DNA from: Pseudomonas sp. M30-35
Lineage (GTDB): Bacteria > Pseudomonadota > Gammaproteobacteria > Pseudomonadales > Pseudomonadaceae
Assembly: GCF_002163625.1 (NCBI RefSeq)
Contig: NZ_CP020892.1
Coordinates: 1,922,001-1,986,000 of the forward strand
DNA length: 64,000 bases
Direction of reading: 5' to 3'
Shown here piece after piece: positions 38,701 through 45,957 of the stretch. Numbering within the stretch: the stretch's first letter is position 1; the number at the start of each line of letters is the position of its first letter. A program made the position numbers and the translations under genes. Below the pieces are notes generated by a model, which was given only the letters and a program-made list of their open reading frames with translations, made no database searches and was not told where the DNA came from.

Positions 38701-41150
38701 GCAATATCGATATCAACCGTGCTGGTTGGAATGGTGCTGGTGGTGCTTGATGAGTCGGACTGGTCAAAACCCGTGAGGTTGACCTCGTCTTCCATTATGG
38801 TCGCCGTAACCGTCGCATTGTTGCCGAATGAGTCGCCTTCGTTGATCTCACTGTGTGGTGTGCCTGCGGGCGGTGTATAGCTCTGGCCAATAACCGCCTG
38901 GTAGCTGAGTACCGCTGTGCTGGCACCCTGCAGAATGTCATCAAAGGAAAGGTCGCCATTCATCCACTGGTGGTCGGGGTAGTAGCTCTCAACCGAGGCG
39001 GCGATATCGAACACCAACGAGGTGGTACCGTCTGGATTCACAACCTGGGTGAAGGTGACCGGGATTTGATAGTTGATACCGTCAATGTTGGCGGACAAGG
39101 TCAAGGTGCCACCGACCAGCGTCTGGCCGTCGCTCAGGGTGTCGCTGATAACGAAGCTGCCTTCGTTGAGGAGTGTCTTACCAAATGCAAAATAGTCAGA
39201 GACATTGATATTGATGACGTAGTTAAGGGTGTCGCCCGGGCTTAAACCGGCGCTGCCAATATCGGTTTGCAGGCTGACTTGTTTTTCCAGCGTGATCGAC
39301 TTGGCGACGATGCTGGTTGCCACCCCATCACCGCTGAAGGCAATTGTGTCACCCGGATTTGCCACGTCGCGCGGGTCTACCGGTTGCCATTGGCCGCTGG
39401 CAGTAGGCGGGCCGAAGGTAATTGTGGCGTCATCGCCGGTGACTGGGTTGAGGACTGAGTCGCCTTCGGCATCAATGTCCGGCACAAAGAAATCAACATT
39501 GGTTGTCACAGGTGCCGAGAAGTCGCTGTAAGAGACCGTAAACGACTGGATGTAGACGTCGTTGGTCTGGTCGGCATCGTTGTTGCGCGCAAATACCGCA
39601 TTGATTAATGCAGGGTTGGTAATGGTGTCACCGTTATGCAAGGTGATCGAGGTGAGGGTACCGTTTGCGCCCGGTGTAATTTCGGTGATGATCACATTGT
39701 CGGGTACCGGTTGCGTGATCTCCAAGTCGGTAATGGTCTGTGAGGTTGCCGGGCTGACGGTTATTTGCAACTCCCGGCCATAGTTAGGCCCGGTAGCGGT
39801 TTCACCTTCGGGGGCAATGATTTCCTGATCGAATGTGATCACCGTTGGGTGCACCACATAACTAATAGAGCCAGACTCTACCAGGCTTGGGTCGACCGCC
39901 GGATTGTTCAGCGCGTCGTTGCCGTATTGGAAGCCGCTGCGGGCGCGAATAGTTAAATCAGGGGTGGCCGCGGAAGACGAGAAATCGGTGTCGGCCAAGT
40001 CACTCAGCGTTGCTGTCACTTGAATACCGATATTCGGCTGGCCCTGGCTGACACTGGCAAATGGTAATTCGAGCACCACCATTTGGTCGCCGGCGCGCAT
40101 CCCATAGGTGGCGGCGTTAACGACTAAAGGCTGACCATCAGTGCCGACGGCCAGTGGGTGTACCGCCTGGCCATTGGCGTCGAAGGTGATAACGTGAGCA
40201 ACCAGAGATTGGCCAAGGTAGCTGGCTGAAACAAAGCTAATGCCGTCATCAATTTCCGTGCCCGCCCCATCGATACCTGTTGTAGGCAGGAATACATCGA
40301 CAAAGGGCGCATAACCAGCGTCTGATGAGGTGTTGGAGAAGTTCAGGGTAAAGGTAAAGTTGCTGCCCAGTTGAACATCGGCTCCTGTGCCGCTGACAGA
40401 AAGCGTGGGCGCTGCGTCAGGCAACAACCCTGAAAAGCTATCAATGGCTGCAGCGCTAAGGGCAATTGATTTATCAATATCGCCGTCACGTACTTCAAGT
40501 TCCCAATTGCCACCTGCCGCTTTACTGCCCGTGTCATCGTTGGACGCGGCGACATCAGCGCCAGTCCATCTGGCCAGCTCACCGACCAGGGTTTTGCCAG
40601 CCTCGCCAGCGCCAATCTTGCAGCCATAGAGCTGAATGTCCGCACCAGCGCTGAGGTTATTGCTCCATTGCGCGAAACGACTGCCGAGCTGATCAATATT
40701 GTCGCTCGACACCGTGGTGCTGCCCAAGGTGAATTGGCCTGCGGCGCCGTGCGAGAGGATTTGTACAGAATCAACCTGACCCATTGTTTCAAGGGCCTTT
40801 TCAATGGCGGCGATGCCATCTTGTTGAGTGTCGACAATAATGGCTTTAACGCCCGACGGCAGCTGCTGAGTGAGTTGCTCACTGTTCTCAAGGCGACTGT
40901 CTATGACCAGCAAGGCACGTGCAGCGGATGTAGCCGGCGGGGCCGAGCGTGCCGTCTCAACCGCTGTTGCAGGCACATGGCTGTTGTCTTGGCTGTTTTG
41001 GCCGTCGTGTGCCGAGGTGTCGGTCGTATGCTGCTCGGTGGCAACTGCCGCTGCACCATCGAAAAGAATCCTCGGTTCCAATGCCAGCGTACGGCTGCTG
41101 GGCTTGAAGGGATTACCGTTACGACCGGCAGTGATTTTTGACATCGACAT
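29763..41150 (-). CDS. Giant LEPR/DUF4347/VCBS-repeat surface adhesin-like protein
   Basis: About 3795 aa from the ATG at 41150, chosen because GGAG precedes it; the frame stays open to 41309. Order: LEPRILFDGA targeting-type motif at 24-33; DUF4347 domain at about 79-236 (ALLVIDSRLENS, VQILSHGAAGQFTLG, GADIQLYGCKIGAGEAG); DUF11/conserved-repeat-like region to about 1885; SdrD-B-like domain at about 1888-2005 (GTLWNDTSSADGSTTPDG); one cadherin-like module to 2148; eleven VCBS/cadherin-like repeats at about 2149-3624 with recurring EAGGVNN, GNVLSNDTDVD, YGSLTLNSDGSY and VQALR motifs; unassigned C-terminal 170 residues. No N-terminal Sec signal, LapA retention module or RTX GGxGxD nonapeptides were seen. 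A role in adhesion or biofilm is inferred from the architecture. No secretion genes adjoin it. Confidence 0.85.
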   Translation of the reverse strand: MSMSKITAGRNGNPFKPSSRTLALEPRILFDGAAAVATEQHTTDTSAHDGQNSQDNSHVPATAVETARSAPPATSAARALLVIDSRLENSEQLTQQLPSGVKAIIVDTQQDGIAAIEKALETMGQVDSVQILSHGAAGQFTLGSTTVSSDNIDQLGSRFAQWSNNLSAGADIQLYGCKIGAGEAGKTLVGELARWTGADVAASNDDTGSKAAGGNWELEVRDGDIDKSIALSAAAIDSFSGLLPDAAPTLSVSGTGADVQLGSNFTFTLNFSNTSSDAGYAPFVDVFLPTTGIDGAGTEIDDGISFVSASYLGQSLVAHVITFDANGQAVHPLAVGTDGQPLVVNAATYGMRAGDQMVVLELPFASVSQGQPNIGIQVTATLSDLADTDFSSSAATPDLTIRARSGFQYGNDALNNPAVDPSLVESGSISYVVHPTVITFDQEIIAPEGETATGPNYGRELQITVSPATSQTITDLEITQPVPDNVIITEITPGANGTLTSITLHNGDTITNPALINAVFARNNDADQTNDVYIQSFTVSYSDFSAPVTTNVDFFVPDIDAEGDSVLNPVTGDDATITFGPPTASGQWQPVDPRDVANPGDTIAFSGDGVATSIVAKSITLEKQVSLQTDIGSAGLSPGDTLNYVININVSDYFAFGKTLLNEGSFVISDTLSDGQTLVGGTLTLSANIDGINYQIPVTFTQVVNPDGTTSLVFDIAASVESYYPDHQWMNGDLSFDDILQGASTAVLSYQAVIGQSYTPPAGTPHSEINEGDSFGNNATVTATIMEDEVNLTGFDQSDSSSTTSTIPTSTVDIDIADLNGNGAPPPGTELRPGDEVTFSLTYDLVTGDYENFSITAYLPLPLFDLTGLDADTLWQLGTDNTNPNSPSSVTIGPGNSLIFTFDDYVNSETDGSTIQIDFTLTVSDQPFADQRSFNVLAESSQTTTLDKNEILSSDDVTLIASVAEPDLSITHGVVSSSNGTVTGTTGSWNAPGTGGAPFTGSVTDINAIEGNVNDIDASDTIRLATAIENSGGGNAYDVSTQITLPPGLSFVGGSLSSANLLIFRGDGTQLIAGVDFTVDNATNTITFVDGAGVGALLAGRPGTDADNSGANLIVITYDTLVAGNINASATLESTGTLLNYASVEGGANFLDSGVLSDTASQQVAAPEISKGFAGGGLDNSDSSASHTTGADLVVGESMLYDIIVTLPEGVTQSLNINDLIPPGMRLDTSFNGSGYQLITTAGGYLALNFGGTVDISQLTTTGTDGGDANFVFSISSASGDNNTDNNKFVIRVRLIATDVSGNQANTVLQNDATLTYTDTDGDTPNSTDPADNIDRNVALTGDKPTITVREPTLQISQTIDTPTDFGFDQDDPVDFTITISNGNSATDFDAFDINFSDTLPTELDGLTLNSVIYTVNGVSTDITSSFSLDPVTRTLVNTGNVDIAKGGSITISLSGVVNATGAAVPNFDNQAQVQWTSIDGTNSDERTGVDGLLNSGVLNDYRLDSALVFPVAQGIRISRVGGLDDTTAPNPTNASVENVAVGELVRYRAAALIPEGENPDYKISITLDAGLTLADLTSMRVAFVSNGGLVTDLSDLITSGVLAIDGDENSPEALYITPDLSGAGPTGVLNSNYVTITTDASGRQVITINFGNVTNGAGGAGDDGNDDNLEGIIVEFTARVNNQVSNQAGDQLGVFVQDSVDGNLRATSDTLFERIVEGGFSGLDKTVSNFDPNVGGSNGTATVTIGFNQSGELPAYDVNLSDSFATGSNYQLVSITIGGTTYAAADLPADGISFSTAGGLSVDFSQIDVGSQISVVYTVDVPNDAIVASSDASLTWSSLPETFTEWGGSTVGADGGVDGERTSADGVGPDNDSVLNNYQLVEAAGLGIISGTLWNDTSSADGSTTPDGLAIAGEDVTLTWAGNDGVFGNADDAVFTATTDANGQFIFGVLPSGLYRIDAPTEVNSVVAFGDMRIRIDTDGATLGQVNITLGEADSQVADSGYVELNDAPVNSLPGTQNAQEDIALAISGVSVSDVDAERDPDTNDQAIQVTLSVTQGTLFFTGATTGVTVTGSNSNSMVLVGRIADINAALASLNYLGNANYNGEDTLTVLTSDLGNFGDFDGNGIPGELTDARTDQDSLLIVVAAVNDAPTAVDDAATAVEAGGRDNQTPGINPAGNLTDNDTDVDLITNPDTENLDLISVTSSIETVAVPALGTVEIRGQYGSLFVDISGAYEYVVDNDNPVVQALRLSGQTLSETFSYEISDRGIPLATANSTAVLTVTIQGANDTPVAVDDTATAIEQGGVDNTDIGNPGDNPPPGFPVAGADATGNVLDNDSDVDSVSNGETKSVTAIRSVPETDVGTPEVVPPGGSISIDGTYGTLTIFSDGEYSYVIDQDNIAVQRLGPNDTLTDQFSYQVTDALGLNDLADLTIIVQGNYDNPVASDDHAQAQASETDDDGNEANPTGNVITFPSRPDDTGTSGGNGIDQDVDGADRPNTNLTVTGIRNGTELAGGALSPVTAGTTLSTSFAQGSTNPSGSSYGELTINPDGSFSFNVNSDHPEIVALTVDQTLDVVVTYQITDTAGLTDTAQLVITVTGANNVPLAGNGVALATEAGGVNNTTAGVNPTGNISAEDPDGDPLTVTAIRTGPESSTGTSGTVGQALQGLYGWLTMNSDGSYSYEVDNDLAAVQALRQASDTLIERFTYTVADPGGLSDSAEIIVVIRGQNDNPVAANDTATAIEAGGVNNATGGTDPIGNVLTNDTDVDSVSNGETKAVDSVRTGATEGAGTAGSLDVELRGTYGWLTLGEDGEYRYRLDNSMAVVQALRVGNTLTESFNYTVIDTAGATDAAVLTITIQGRNDTPVANDDTAAAVEAGGLNNSTPGVNPSGNVLSNDTDVDLNGEVLTVSAVTGGDIGSAFSGMYGSLTLNSDGSFTYTVDNNNPLVQALRTNANKLSESFTYTIRDLAGATSSALLTITISGRNDNPVAINDTNTATEAGGVNNGTPGNNPNGNLLNNDTDVDSGDSKTIDGIRTGLEVVGGSFTSVGAIQSIVGQYGTLTVLANGDYNYVVNNNLAAVQALKPGDTLREAFSYRMHDTAGAQDIAQLLITIEGAWDTPVAANDVGIAVADNGDGLFFDPSGNVLTNDTDVDAGDSLTVTAIRTGQESGSGTAGTVGSVLVGQYGSLVLNADGSYDYILDKTNPDVLALDLLDTLFDYFTYTATDNGGLSDPAQLSILIIGRNDPPVGVDDSATAIEAGGINNNTPGVNPSGNVLSNDTDLENGVLTVTGIRTGTESGTGTNGTVGTSLRGLYGNLTLNSNGTWNYVLDNSLAAVQALRISGQTLTETFTYTVEDPYLADDTAQLVITIDGRNDTPVAVDDNATAVEAGGIFNGTPGVNPQGNVLDNDTDVDSVANGETKQVLSASSETGNTSSAGQVLVGRYGSLTLNADGSYQYVLDNNNPTVQALRTAGETLRETFTYRMRDAAGAESSARLNLLIQGANDNPLAVNDSNVASDQLPAPQTSGNVLPNDSDVDGGDSLQVVAIRTGAEDATGTTGAIGQPLVGRYGTLVLNADGSYTYSIDLTNNEVLAAAGLGQVLSDVFTYTLGDLAGATDPAELVITLDITAPFIPPSKDGPFHHESDRDPADQYQPLLKDIDPAVFISPVVERDSKIHAFMARESDGSKLLLGSAHGLLDDIVEINPVAGQFVHQQVLESQFDSELDMAWILSRQERVDLTADGLLSNPSLFGTTPDNLTLPWQAPEQQPASNQTANSFQNQLKNAALQRSLLRPEG
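30279..34706 (-). repeat. Eleven tandem VCBS/cadherin-like protein repeats
   Basis: Coding repeats of about 125-165 residues each, diverged at DNA level. Each opens with N-D-x-P-V-A-x-x-D, then A-x-E-A-G-G-x-x-N, G-N-V-L-x-N-D-T-D-V-D, Y-G-x-L-T-L-x-x-D-G-x-Y-x-Y and closes with F-T-Y-x-x-x-D. Repeats 2 and 3 are longer, with insertions, and repeats 3, 8 and 11 have lost the EAGG motif. Acidic D-x-D positions suggest calcium binding between modules. Confidence 0.85.
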
Positions 41151-41314
41151 GGCTCCATGCACAAGAAAAACATCGTCAACAAATAATAGACGTCTCTGCC
41201 GTATTCGTAGCGAAAAAAACCAAATAAACAGCGTGCTAAAGCGTAAAAGAGCAGGTTTTTGGATGCCAAAAGACCTGTCGTCAAATGGCTCACGGGACTG
41301 GTCCCCCAAATAAA

Positions 41315-41347
41315 AACCCCTGCGAAAGCGTAGCTCTCGCAGGGGTT
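41315..41347 (-). terminator. Rho-independent terminator of fabI
   Basis: Eleven-bp stem AACCCCTGCGA / TCGCAGGGGTT with an 11-base loop; on the minus strand it is followed by TTTTTATTT. It lies 77 bases past the fabI stop and before the adhesin gene, so the adhesin needs its own promoter within about 160 bases. Confidence 0.88.
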
Positions 41348-41423
41348 GGGGTGACCATCCCAGTAACCCGGCAAATTAGGTGCCGGACGCTTAGGTGCAG
41401 TCAGGTATTAATGCGTAGGCAGA

Positions 41424-42218
41424 TTACTCGTCCATTGCACCCATTGCCGTGGTGTTAAAACCGCCGTCAACGTACATGATTTCACCGCTCACACCCGAAG
41501 CCAGGTCGGAGCAGAGGAAAGCGCCGGCGTTGCCGACTTCGTCGATGGTGACATTGCGGCGCAGCGGGGTTTGCTTCTCGTTGGCTGCCAGCATTTTGCG
41601 GAAACTCTTGATTCCAGAAGCGGCCAGCGTGCGGATTGGACCTGCCGAGATTGCGTTAACGCGAGTGCCTTCTGGACCCAGGCTACCAGCCAGGTAACGG
41701 ACACCGGCTTCGAGGCTGGCTTTGGCCATGCCCATAACATTGTAGTTAGGCATGGTGCGCTCAGCGCCCAAGTAGGAGAGCGTCAGCAGGCTGCCATTGC
41801 GACCTTTCATCAGCTCGCGACCACCTTTGGCCAGAGCCACAAAGCTGTAGGCGCTGATGTCGTGGGCAATGCGGAAGCCTTCGCGGGTGGTGACGTCAGT
41901 GAAGTCGCCGTCTAGCTGGTCGCCCGGGGCGAAGCCGACTGAGTGAACGATGCAATCCAGGCCGTCCCACTTTTTGCCCAGTGCTTCGAATACAGACACG
42001 ATTTCTTCATCGTTGGCCACGTCACACGGGAAGCACAGGTCAGCGCTTGAGCCCCAATCAGCGGCAAAGCCTTCAACACGGCCTTTAAGCTTTTCGTTCT
42101 GATAGGTGAACGCCAGTTCAGCACCTTCACGGTGCATCGCTGCAGCAATGCCCGAGGCAATGGAGAGTTTGCTGGCAACGCCAACGATCAGTACGCGCTT
42201 ACCGGTTAGAAAACCCAT
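41424..42218 (-). CDS. fabI: Enoyl-[acyl-carrier-protein] reductase (NADH)
   Basis: Short-chain dehydrogenase that reduces trans-2-enoyl-ACP in the last step of each fatty acid elongation cycle, 264 aa. The family's modified nucleotide motif [13 protein letters not shown] is at 13-25. The active site is Y149/Y159/K166 ([19 protein letters not shown]), equal to Y146/Y156/K163 of E. coli. It is the target of triclosan-type inhibitors. It follows the npp transporter operon by 28 bases on the same strand, with AGGAAGAGGAA before its start. The arrangement matches P. aeruginosa PA1806. Confidence 0.97.
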   Translation of the reverse strand: MGFLTGKRVLIVGVASKLSIASGIAAAMHREGAELAFTYQNEKLKGRVEGFAADWGSSADLCFPCDVANDEEIVSVFEALGKKWDGLDCIVHSVGFAPGDQLDGDFTDVTTREGFRIAHDISAYSFVALAKGGRELMKGRNGSLLTLSYLGAERTMPNYNVMGMAKASLEAGVRYLAGSLGPEGTRVNAISAGPIRTLAASGIKSFRKMLAANEKQTPLRRNVTIDEVGNAGAFLCSDLASGVSGEIMYVDGGFNTTAMGAMDE

Positions 42219-42246
42219 GTGTTGTTCCTCTTCCTATTCGCAAGGA

Positions 42247-43860
42247 TTAGTCAGCAGTTGCTGGTGCCAAAAAGGCTGCTTCCAGCAGTTGCTGAGTATA
42301 AATATGTTGCGGTGCAGCAAATATTGCCTTTGCCGGACCTTGTTCAACCACCTGACCGTGTTTAACCACCATTAGATGATGGCTGATTGCCCTGACAACG
42401 GCCAGGTCATGGCTGATGAACAGGTAAGTCAGGTTGTACTTGGCCTGCAATGACCGCAACAACTCAATAACTTGACGCTGAACGGTGCGGTCGAGCGCCG
42501 AAGTGGGCTCATCCAGCAGTATCAGCGCCGGTTTAAGTACCAGTGCTCGGGCAATGGCAATACGTTGCCGTTGCCCACCAGAAAACTCATGAGGATAACG
42601 GTGCCGAGACTCCGGATCGAGATCTACCTCTATGAGCGCATCAATCACAGCTTGTTCCTGCTCAGCCGCGCTACCCATGTTGTGAATGTCAAGGCCTTCA
42701 CCGATGATTTGGCCCACCGACATACGCGGGCTCAGACTACCGAAGGGGTCCTGAAACACCACCTGCATTTGCCGGCGCAACGGTCGCACTTCCTTTTGCG
42801 AAAGGCCATCAACTGCCTGCCCCTGAAAACGTATCCCGCCTTGGCTTCCCAGCAAACGCAAGATCGCCAAACCGAGCGTGGACTTACCGGAACCACTTTC
42901 GCCGACAATGCCGAGGGTCTGGCCCTGTGGCAGGCTAAAGTTGATGCCATCCACTGCTTTCACGTGATCAACGGTACGGCGCATGAGTCCTTTTTTAATC
43001 GGGAACCAAACGCGCAGGTCGTCAACCTCCAGTATCGGATCCCCTGGGGGATTATCGACTGGGTCACCGCTGGGCTCCGCTCCGAGCAATTCCTGAGTAT
43101 AGGAATGCTGCGGGGCAGCGAACAAATCTGCACATGACGCCTGTTCGACGATCTTTCCGCGCTGCATGACACATACGCGGTTAGCAATTCTTCTCACCAG
43201 ATTTAAATCGTGGCTGATCAGCAGCAGCGACATGCCCATGCGCGCTTGTAATTCCTTGAGCAATTCAAGGATTTTAAGCTGCACGGTGACGTCGAGCGCA
43301 GTAGTGGGTTCATCGGCAATTAATAGCTCTGGCTCATTCGCTAGCGCCATGGCGATCATCACGCGCTGACGCTGGCCGCCAGATAACTCATGGGGGTAAG
43401 CCTTGAGGCGTTTGCGCGGATCCGGGATACCCACCAAGTCGAGCAGTTCAAGGGTGCGCGCGGTAGCGGCCTTGCCGCTAAGCCCTTTATGCAGCGCCAA
43501 CACTTCGTTGATTTGCTTCTCGATACAATGCAACGGGTTGAGCGAAGTCATGGGCTCCTGAAAGACCATGGCGATGCGGTTACCACGGATACCACGCAGC
43601 TTCTTCTCGTTCATGTTCAGCAAGTCTTCGCCTTTATAGCGAATGGTGCCGTTTGGGTGCTGCGCCAAAGGGTAAGGCAGCAGGCGCAGAATTGAATGCG
43701 CGGTGACTGACTTGCCGGAGCCACTCTCGCCAACCAGAGCCAATGTTTCGCCACGGCGGATGTCAAAGCTGATGTTTTCCACCACACGTTGACGGTTATC
43801 GCCCGTGACAAATTCAACGACGAGGTCGCGTACTTCGATGAGGTTGTCAGTGTCGGTCAT
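42247..43860 (-). CDS. nppD: Peptide/peptidyl-nucleoside ABC transporter, duplicated ATPase
   Basis: Fused ATPase of 537 aa (YejF/NppD type) with two full ABC modules, at about 5-260 and 285-530. Each has Walker A GESGSGKS, a signature (LSGGQRQRVMIAMA; FSGGQRQRIAIARA) and Walker B (LLIADEPTTALD; LILLDEPTSALD). A single protein thus supplies both ATP sites. The frame stays open upstream to 44031, but the ATG at 43860 directly follows the nppC stop and starts the conserved region. It energises the NppB-NppC permease. Confidence 0.94.
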   Translation of the reverse strand: MTDTDNLIEVRDLVVEFVTGDNRQRVVENISFDIRRGETLALVGESGSGKSVTAHSILRLLPYPLAQHPNGTIRYKGEDLLNMNEKKLRGIRGNRIAMVFQEPMTSLNPLHCIEKQINEVLALHKGLSGKAATARTLELLDLVGIPDPRKRLKAYPHELSGGQRQRVMIAMALANEPELLIADEPTTALDVTVQLKILELLKELQARMGMSLLLISHDLNLVRRIANRVCVMQRGKIVEQASCADLFAAPQHSYTQELLGAEPSGDPVDNPPGDPILEVDDLRVWFPIKKGLMRRTVDHVKAVDGINFSLPQGQTLGIVGESGSGKSTLGLAILRLLGSQGGIRFQGQAVDGLSQKEVRPLRRQMQVVFQDPFGSLSPRMSVGQIIGEGLDIHNMGSAAEQEQAVIDALIEVDLDPESRHRYPHEFSGGQRQRIAIARALVLKPALILLDEPTSALDRTVQRQVIELLRSLQAKYNLTYLFISHDLAVVRAISHHLMVVKHGQVVEQGPAKAIFAAPQHIYTQQLLEAAFLAPATAD

Positions 43861-43861
43861 C

Positions 43862-44881
43862 TTATTTCCTCGGGTCGAAGGCATCGCGAGCGGCCTCGCC
43901 AATAAACACCAGCAAACTGAGCATGATTGCCAGCACGGCGAAAGCGCTGATTCCCAGCCATGGTGCTTGGAGATTGGCTTTCCCTTGTGCAACCAGCTCA
44001 CCAAGCGATGGTGAACCTGGCGGTAAGCCAAAGCCGAGGAAATCCAGCGCGGTCAGCGTACCGATCGCCCCAGTGAGGATAAACGGCATAAAGGTCATGG
44101 TTGAAACCATGGCATTGGGCAGAATGTGGCGGAACATAATGGCGCCGTTCTCCATACCCAAGGCTCGCGCTGCACGTACGTATTCAAGGTTACGTCCGCG
44201 CAGGAACTCGGCGCGTACCACGTCCACCAGGCTCATCCATGAGAACAGCAACATGATGCCCAGCAACCACCAGAAGTTGGGTTGCACGAAGCTGGCCAGA
44301 ATGATCAACAAGTAGAGTACTGGCAGGCCCGACCAGACCTCAAGGAAGCGCTGGCCGACGAGGTCAACCCAGCCCCCATAGAAGCCTTGCAAGGCGCCTG
44401 CAAAGACGCCAATGATCGAGCTGAGAATGGTCAGGATCAGGGCGAACATCACCGAAATCCTGAAGCCATATATCACTCTCGACAACACATCCCGACCTTG
44501 ATCATCGGTGCCTAGCCAGTTGACCGAGGAGGGCGGTGCAGGGGCCGGGACTTGCAGGTCGTAGTTGATGCTCGAATAGCTGAACGGGATGATCGGCCAG
44601 ATCATCGTGCCATCCTTGTCGGCAATCAGTTTTTTGATGTAAGGGCTTTTGTAGTTGGCCTGTAACGGGAACTCACCGCCAAATACGGTTTCTGGGTAGC
44701 GTTTGAATACTGGAAAGTACCATTCGCCGTCGTAGCGCACGGCCAAGGGCTTGTCGTTGGCGATCAACTCGGCACCCAAGGTCAGCGTGAACAGTGCGAG
44801 GAAGATCCACAATGACCACCAGCCGCGTTTGTGGGCTTTGAATAGCTCGAAACGACGTTTATTGATTGGGGAAAGCGCCAT
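43862..44881 (-). CDS. nppC: Peptide ABC transporter permease (YejE type)
   Basis: Inner-membrane permease of the DppC class, 339 aa from the ATG at 44881, one base after the nppB stop and preceded by GGGAG. A longer frame starting at 44908 would overlap nppB. It has a cytoplasmic start, a first segment WWSLWIFLALFTLTLGAELI, a long periplasmic loop and five further segments. The EAA loop EYVRAARALGMENGAIMFRHILPNA contacts the ATPase. In P. aeruginosa nppA1A2BCD imports peptidyl-nucleoside antibiotics and peptides. Confidence 0.93.
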   Translation of the reverse strand: MALSPINKRRFELFKAHKRGWWSLWIFLALFTLTLGAELIANDKPLAVRYDGEWYFPVFKRYPETVFGGEFPLQANYKSPYIKKLIADKDGTMIWPIIPFSYSSINYDLQVPAPAPPSSVNWLGTDDQGRDVLSRVIYGFRISVMFALILTILSSIIGVFAGALQGFYGGWVDLVGQRFLEVWSGLPVLYLLIILASFVQPNFWWLLGIMLLFSWMSLVDVVRAEFLRGRNLEYVRAARALGMENGAIMFRHILPNAMVSTMTFMPFILTGAIGTLTALDFLGFGLPPGSPSLGELVAQGKANLQAPWLGISAFAVLAIMLSLLVFIGEAARDAFDPRK

Positions 44882-44882
44882 A

Positions 44883-45956
44883 TCAATTCTCCCTGCTTTC
44901 AAAGTCAATCCGCGGATCGACCAGGGTGTAGGTGATATCGCCGATCAATTTCACCACCAAACCTAATAACGTGAAGATAAACAGGGTGCCAAATACCACG
45001 GGGTAATCGCGGTTGATAGCCGCTTCAAAACTCATTAAGCCCAGGCCGTCGAGTGAGAAAATGACTTCAATCAGCAGTGAGCCGGTAAAGAAAATACCGA
45101 TAAAAGCCGCCGGGAACCCTGCAATGATCAATAGCATCGCGTTGCGAAATACGTGGCCGTACAGCACGCGTGTATTGGTCAGGCCCTTGGCGCGGGCGGT
45201 GACCACATATTGCTTGTTGATCTCATCGAGAAAGCTGTTCTTGGTCAGCAGGGTCAGGGTGGCGAAGTTGCCGATAACCAGCGCGGTGACGGGCAGGACC
45301 AGGTGCCAGAAATAATCAAGAATCTTGCCGGTGGTGCTCAGGTCCTCAAAGTTGTTTGAGGTGAGCCCGCGCAATGGAAACCAGTTGAGGTAACTGCCGC
45401 CGGCGAACACCACAATCAATAGAATCGCGAACAGGAACCCCGGAATCGCATAGCCGACGATGATGGCCGAGCTGGTCCAGACGTCAAATGCGCTGCCGTG
45501 TCGGGTGGCCTTGGCGATGCCCATGGGAATCGAGATCAAATACATGATCAAGGTGCTCCACAGCCCCAGCGAGATGGACACTGGCATCTTCTCGATGATC
45601 AGGTCGAGTACCTTGGCGTCACGGAAGAAACTTTCGCCAAAATCGAAGTGTGCGTAGTTCTTGAGCATTATCCAGAAGCGTTCTGGTGCTGGTTTGTCAA
45701 AGCCATACATATGCTCGATTTCAGCAATCAGTTCAGGGTCAAGACCCTGCGCTCCACGGTAATTCGAGCCCGCGACGGACACTTCGGAGCCGCCACCGGA
45801 TATCCGGCTGGTCGCGCCTTCAAAGCCTTCAAGTTTGGCAATCATCTGTTCAACCGGGCCACCTGGCGCGGCCTGGATGATGATGAAGTTAATCAGCAGA
45901 ATGCCAAACAGCGTCGGGATAATGAGCAAGAGGCGACGGATGATATACGCCAGCAT
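44883..45956 (-). CDS. nppB: Peptide ABC transporter permease (YejB type)
   Basis: Inner-membrane permease of the DppB class, 357 aa: [34 protein letters not shown] is the classic start. A long periplasmic loop and five more membrane segments follow. The EAA loop is [25 protein letters not shown]. It pairs with NppC. One base separates it from nppA2 upstream, so the operon is tightly packed. Confidence 0.94.
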   Translation of the reverse strand: MLAYIIRRLLLIIPTLFGILLINFIIIQAAPGGPVEQMIAKLEGFEGATSRISGGGSEVSVAGSNYRGAQGLDPELIAEIEHMYGFDKPAPERFWIMLKNYAHFDFGESFFRDAKVLDLIIEKMPVSISLGLWSTLIMYLISIPMGIAKATRHGSAFDVWTSSAIIVGYAIPGFLFAILLIVVFAGGSYLNWFPLRGLTSNNFEDLSTTGKILDYFWHLVLPVTALVIGNFATLTLLTKNSFLDEINKQYVVTARAKGLTNTRVLYGHVFRNAMLLIIAGFPAAFIGIFFTGSLLIEVIFSLDGLGLMSFEAAINRDYPVVFGTLFIFTLLGLVVKLIGDITYTLVDPRIDFESREN

Positions 45957-45957
45957 A

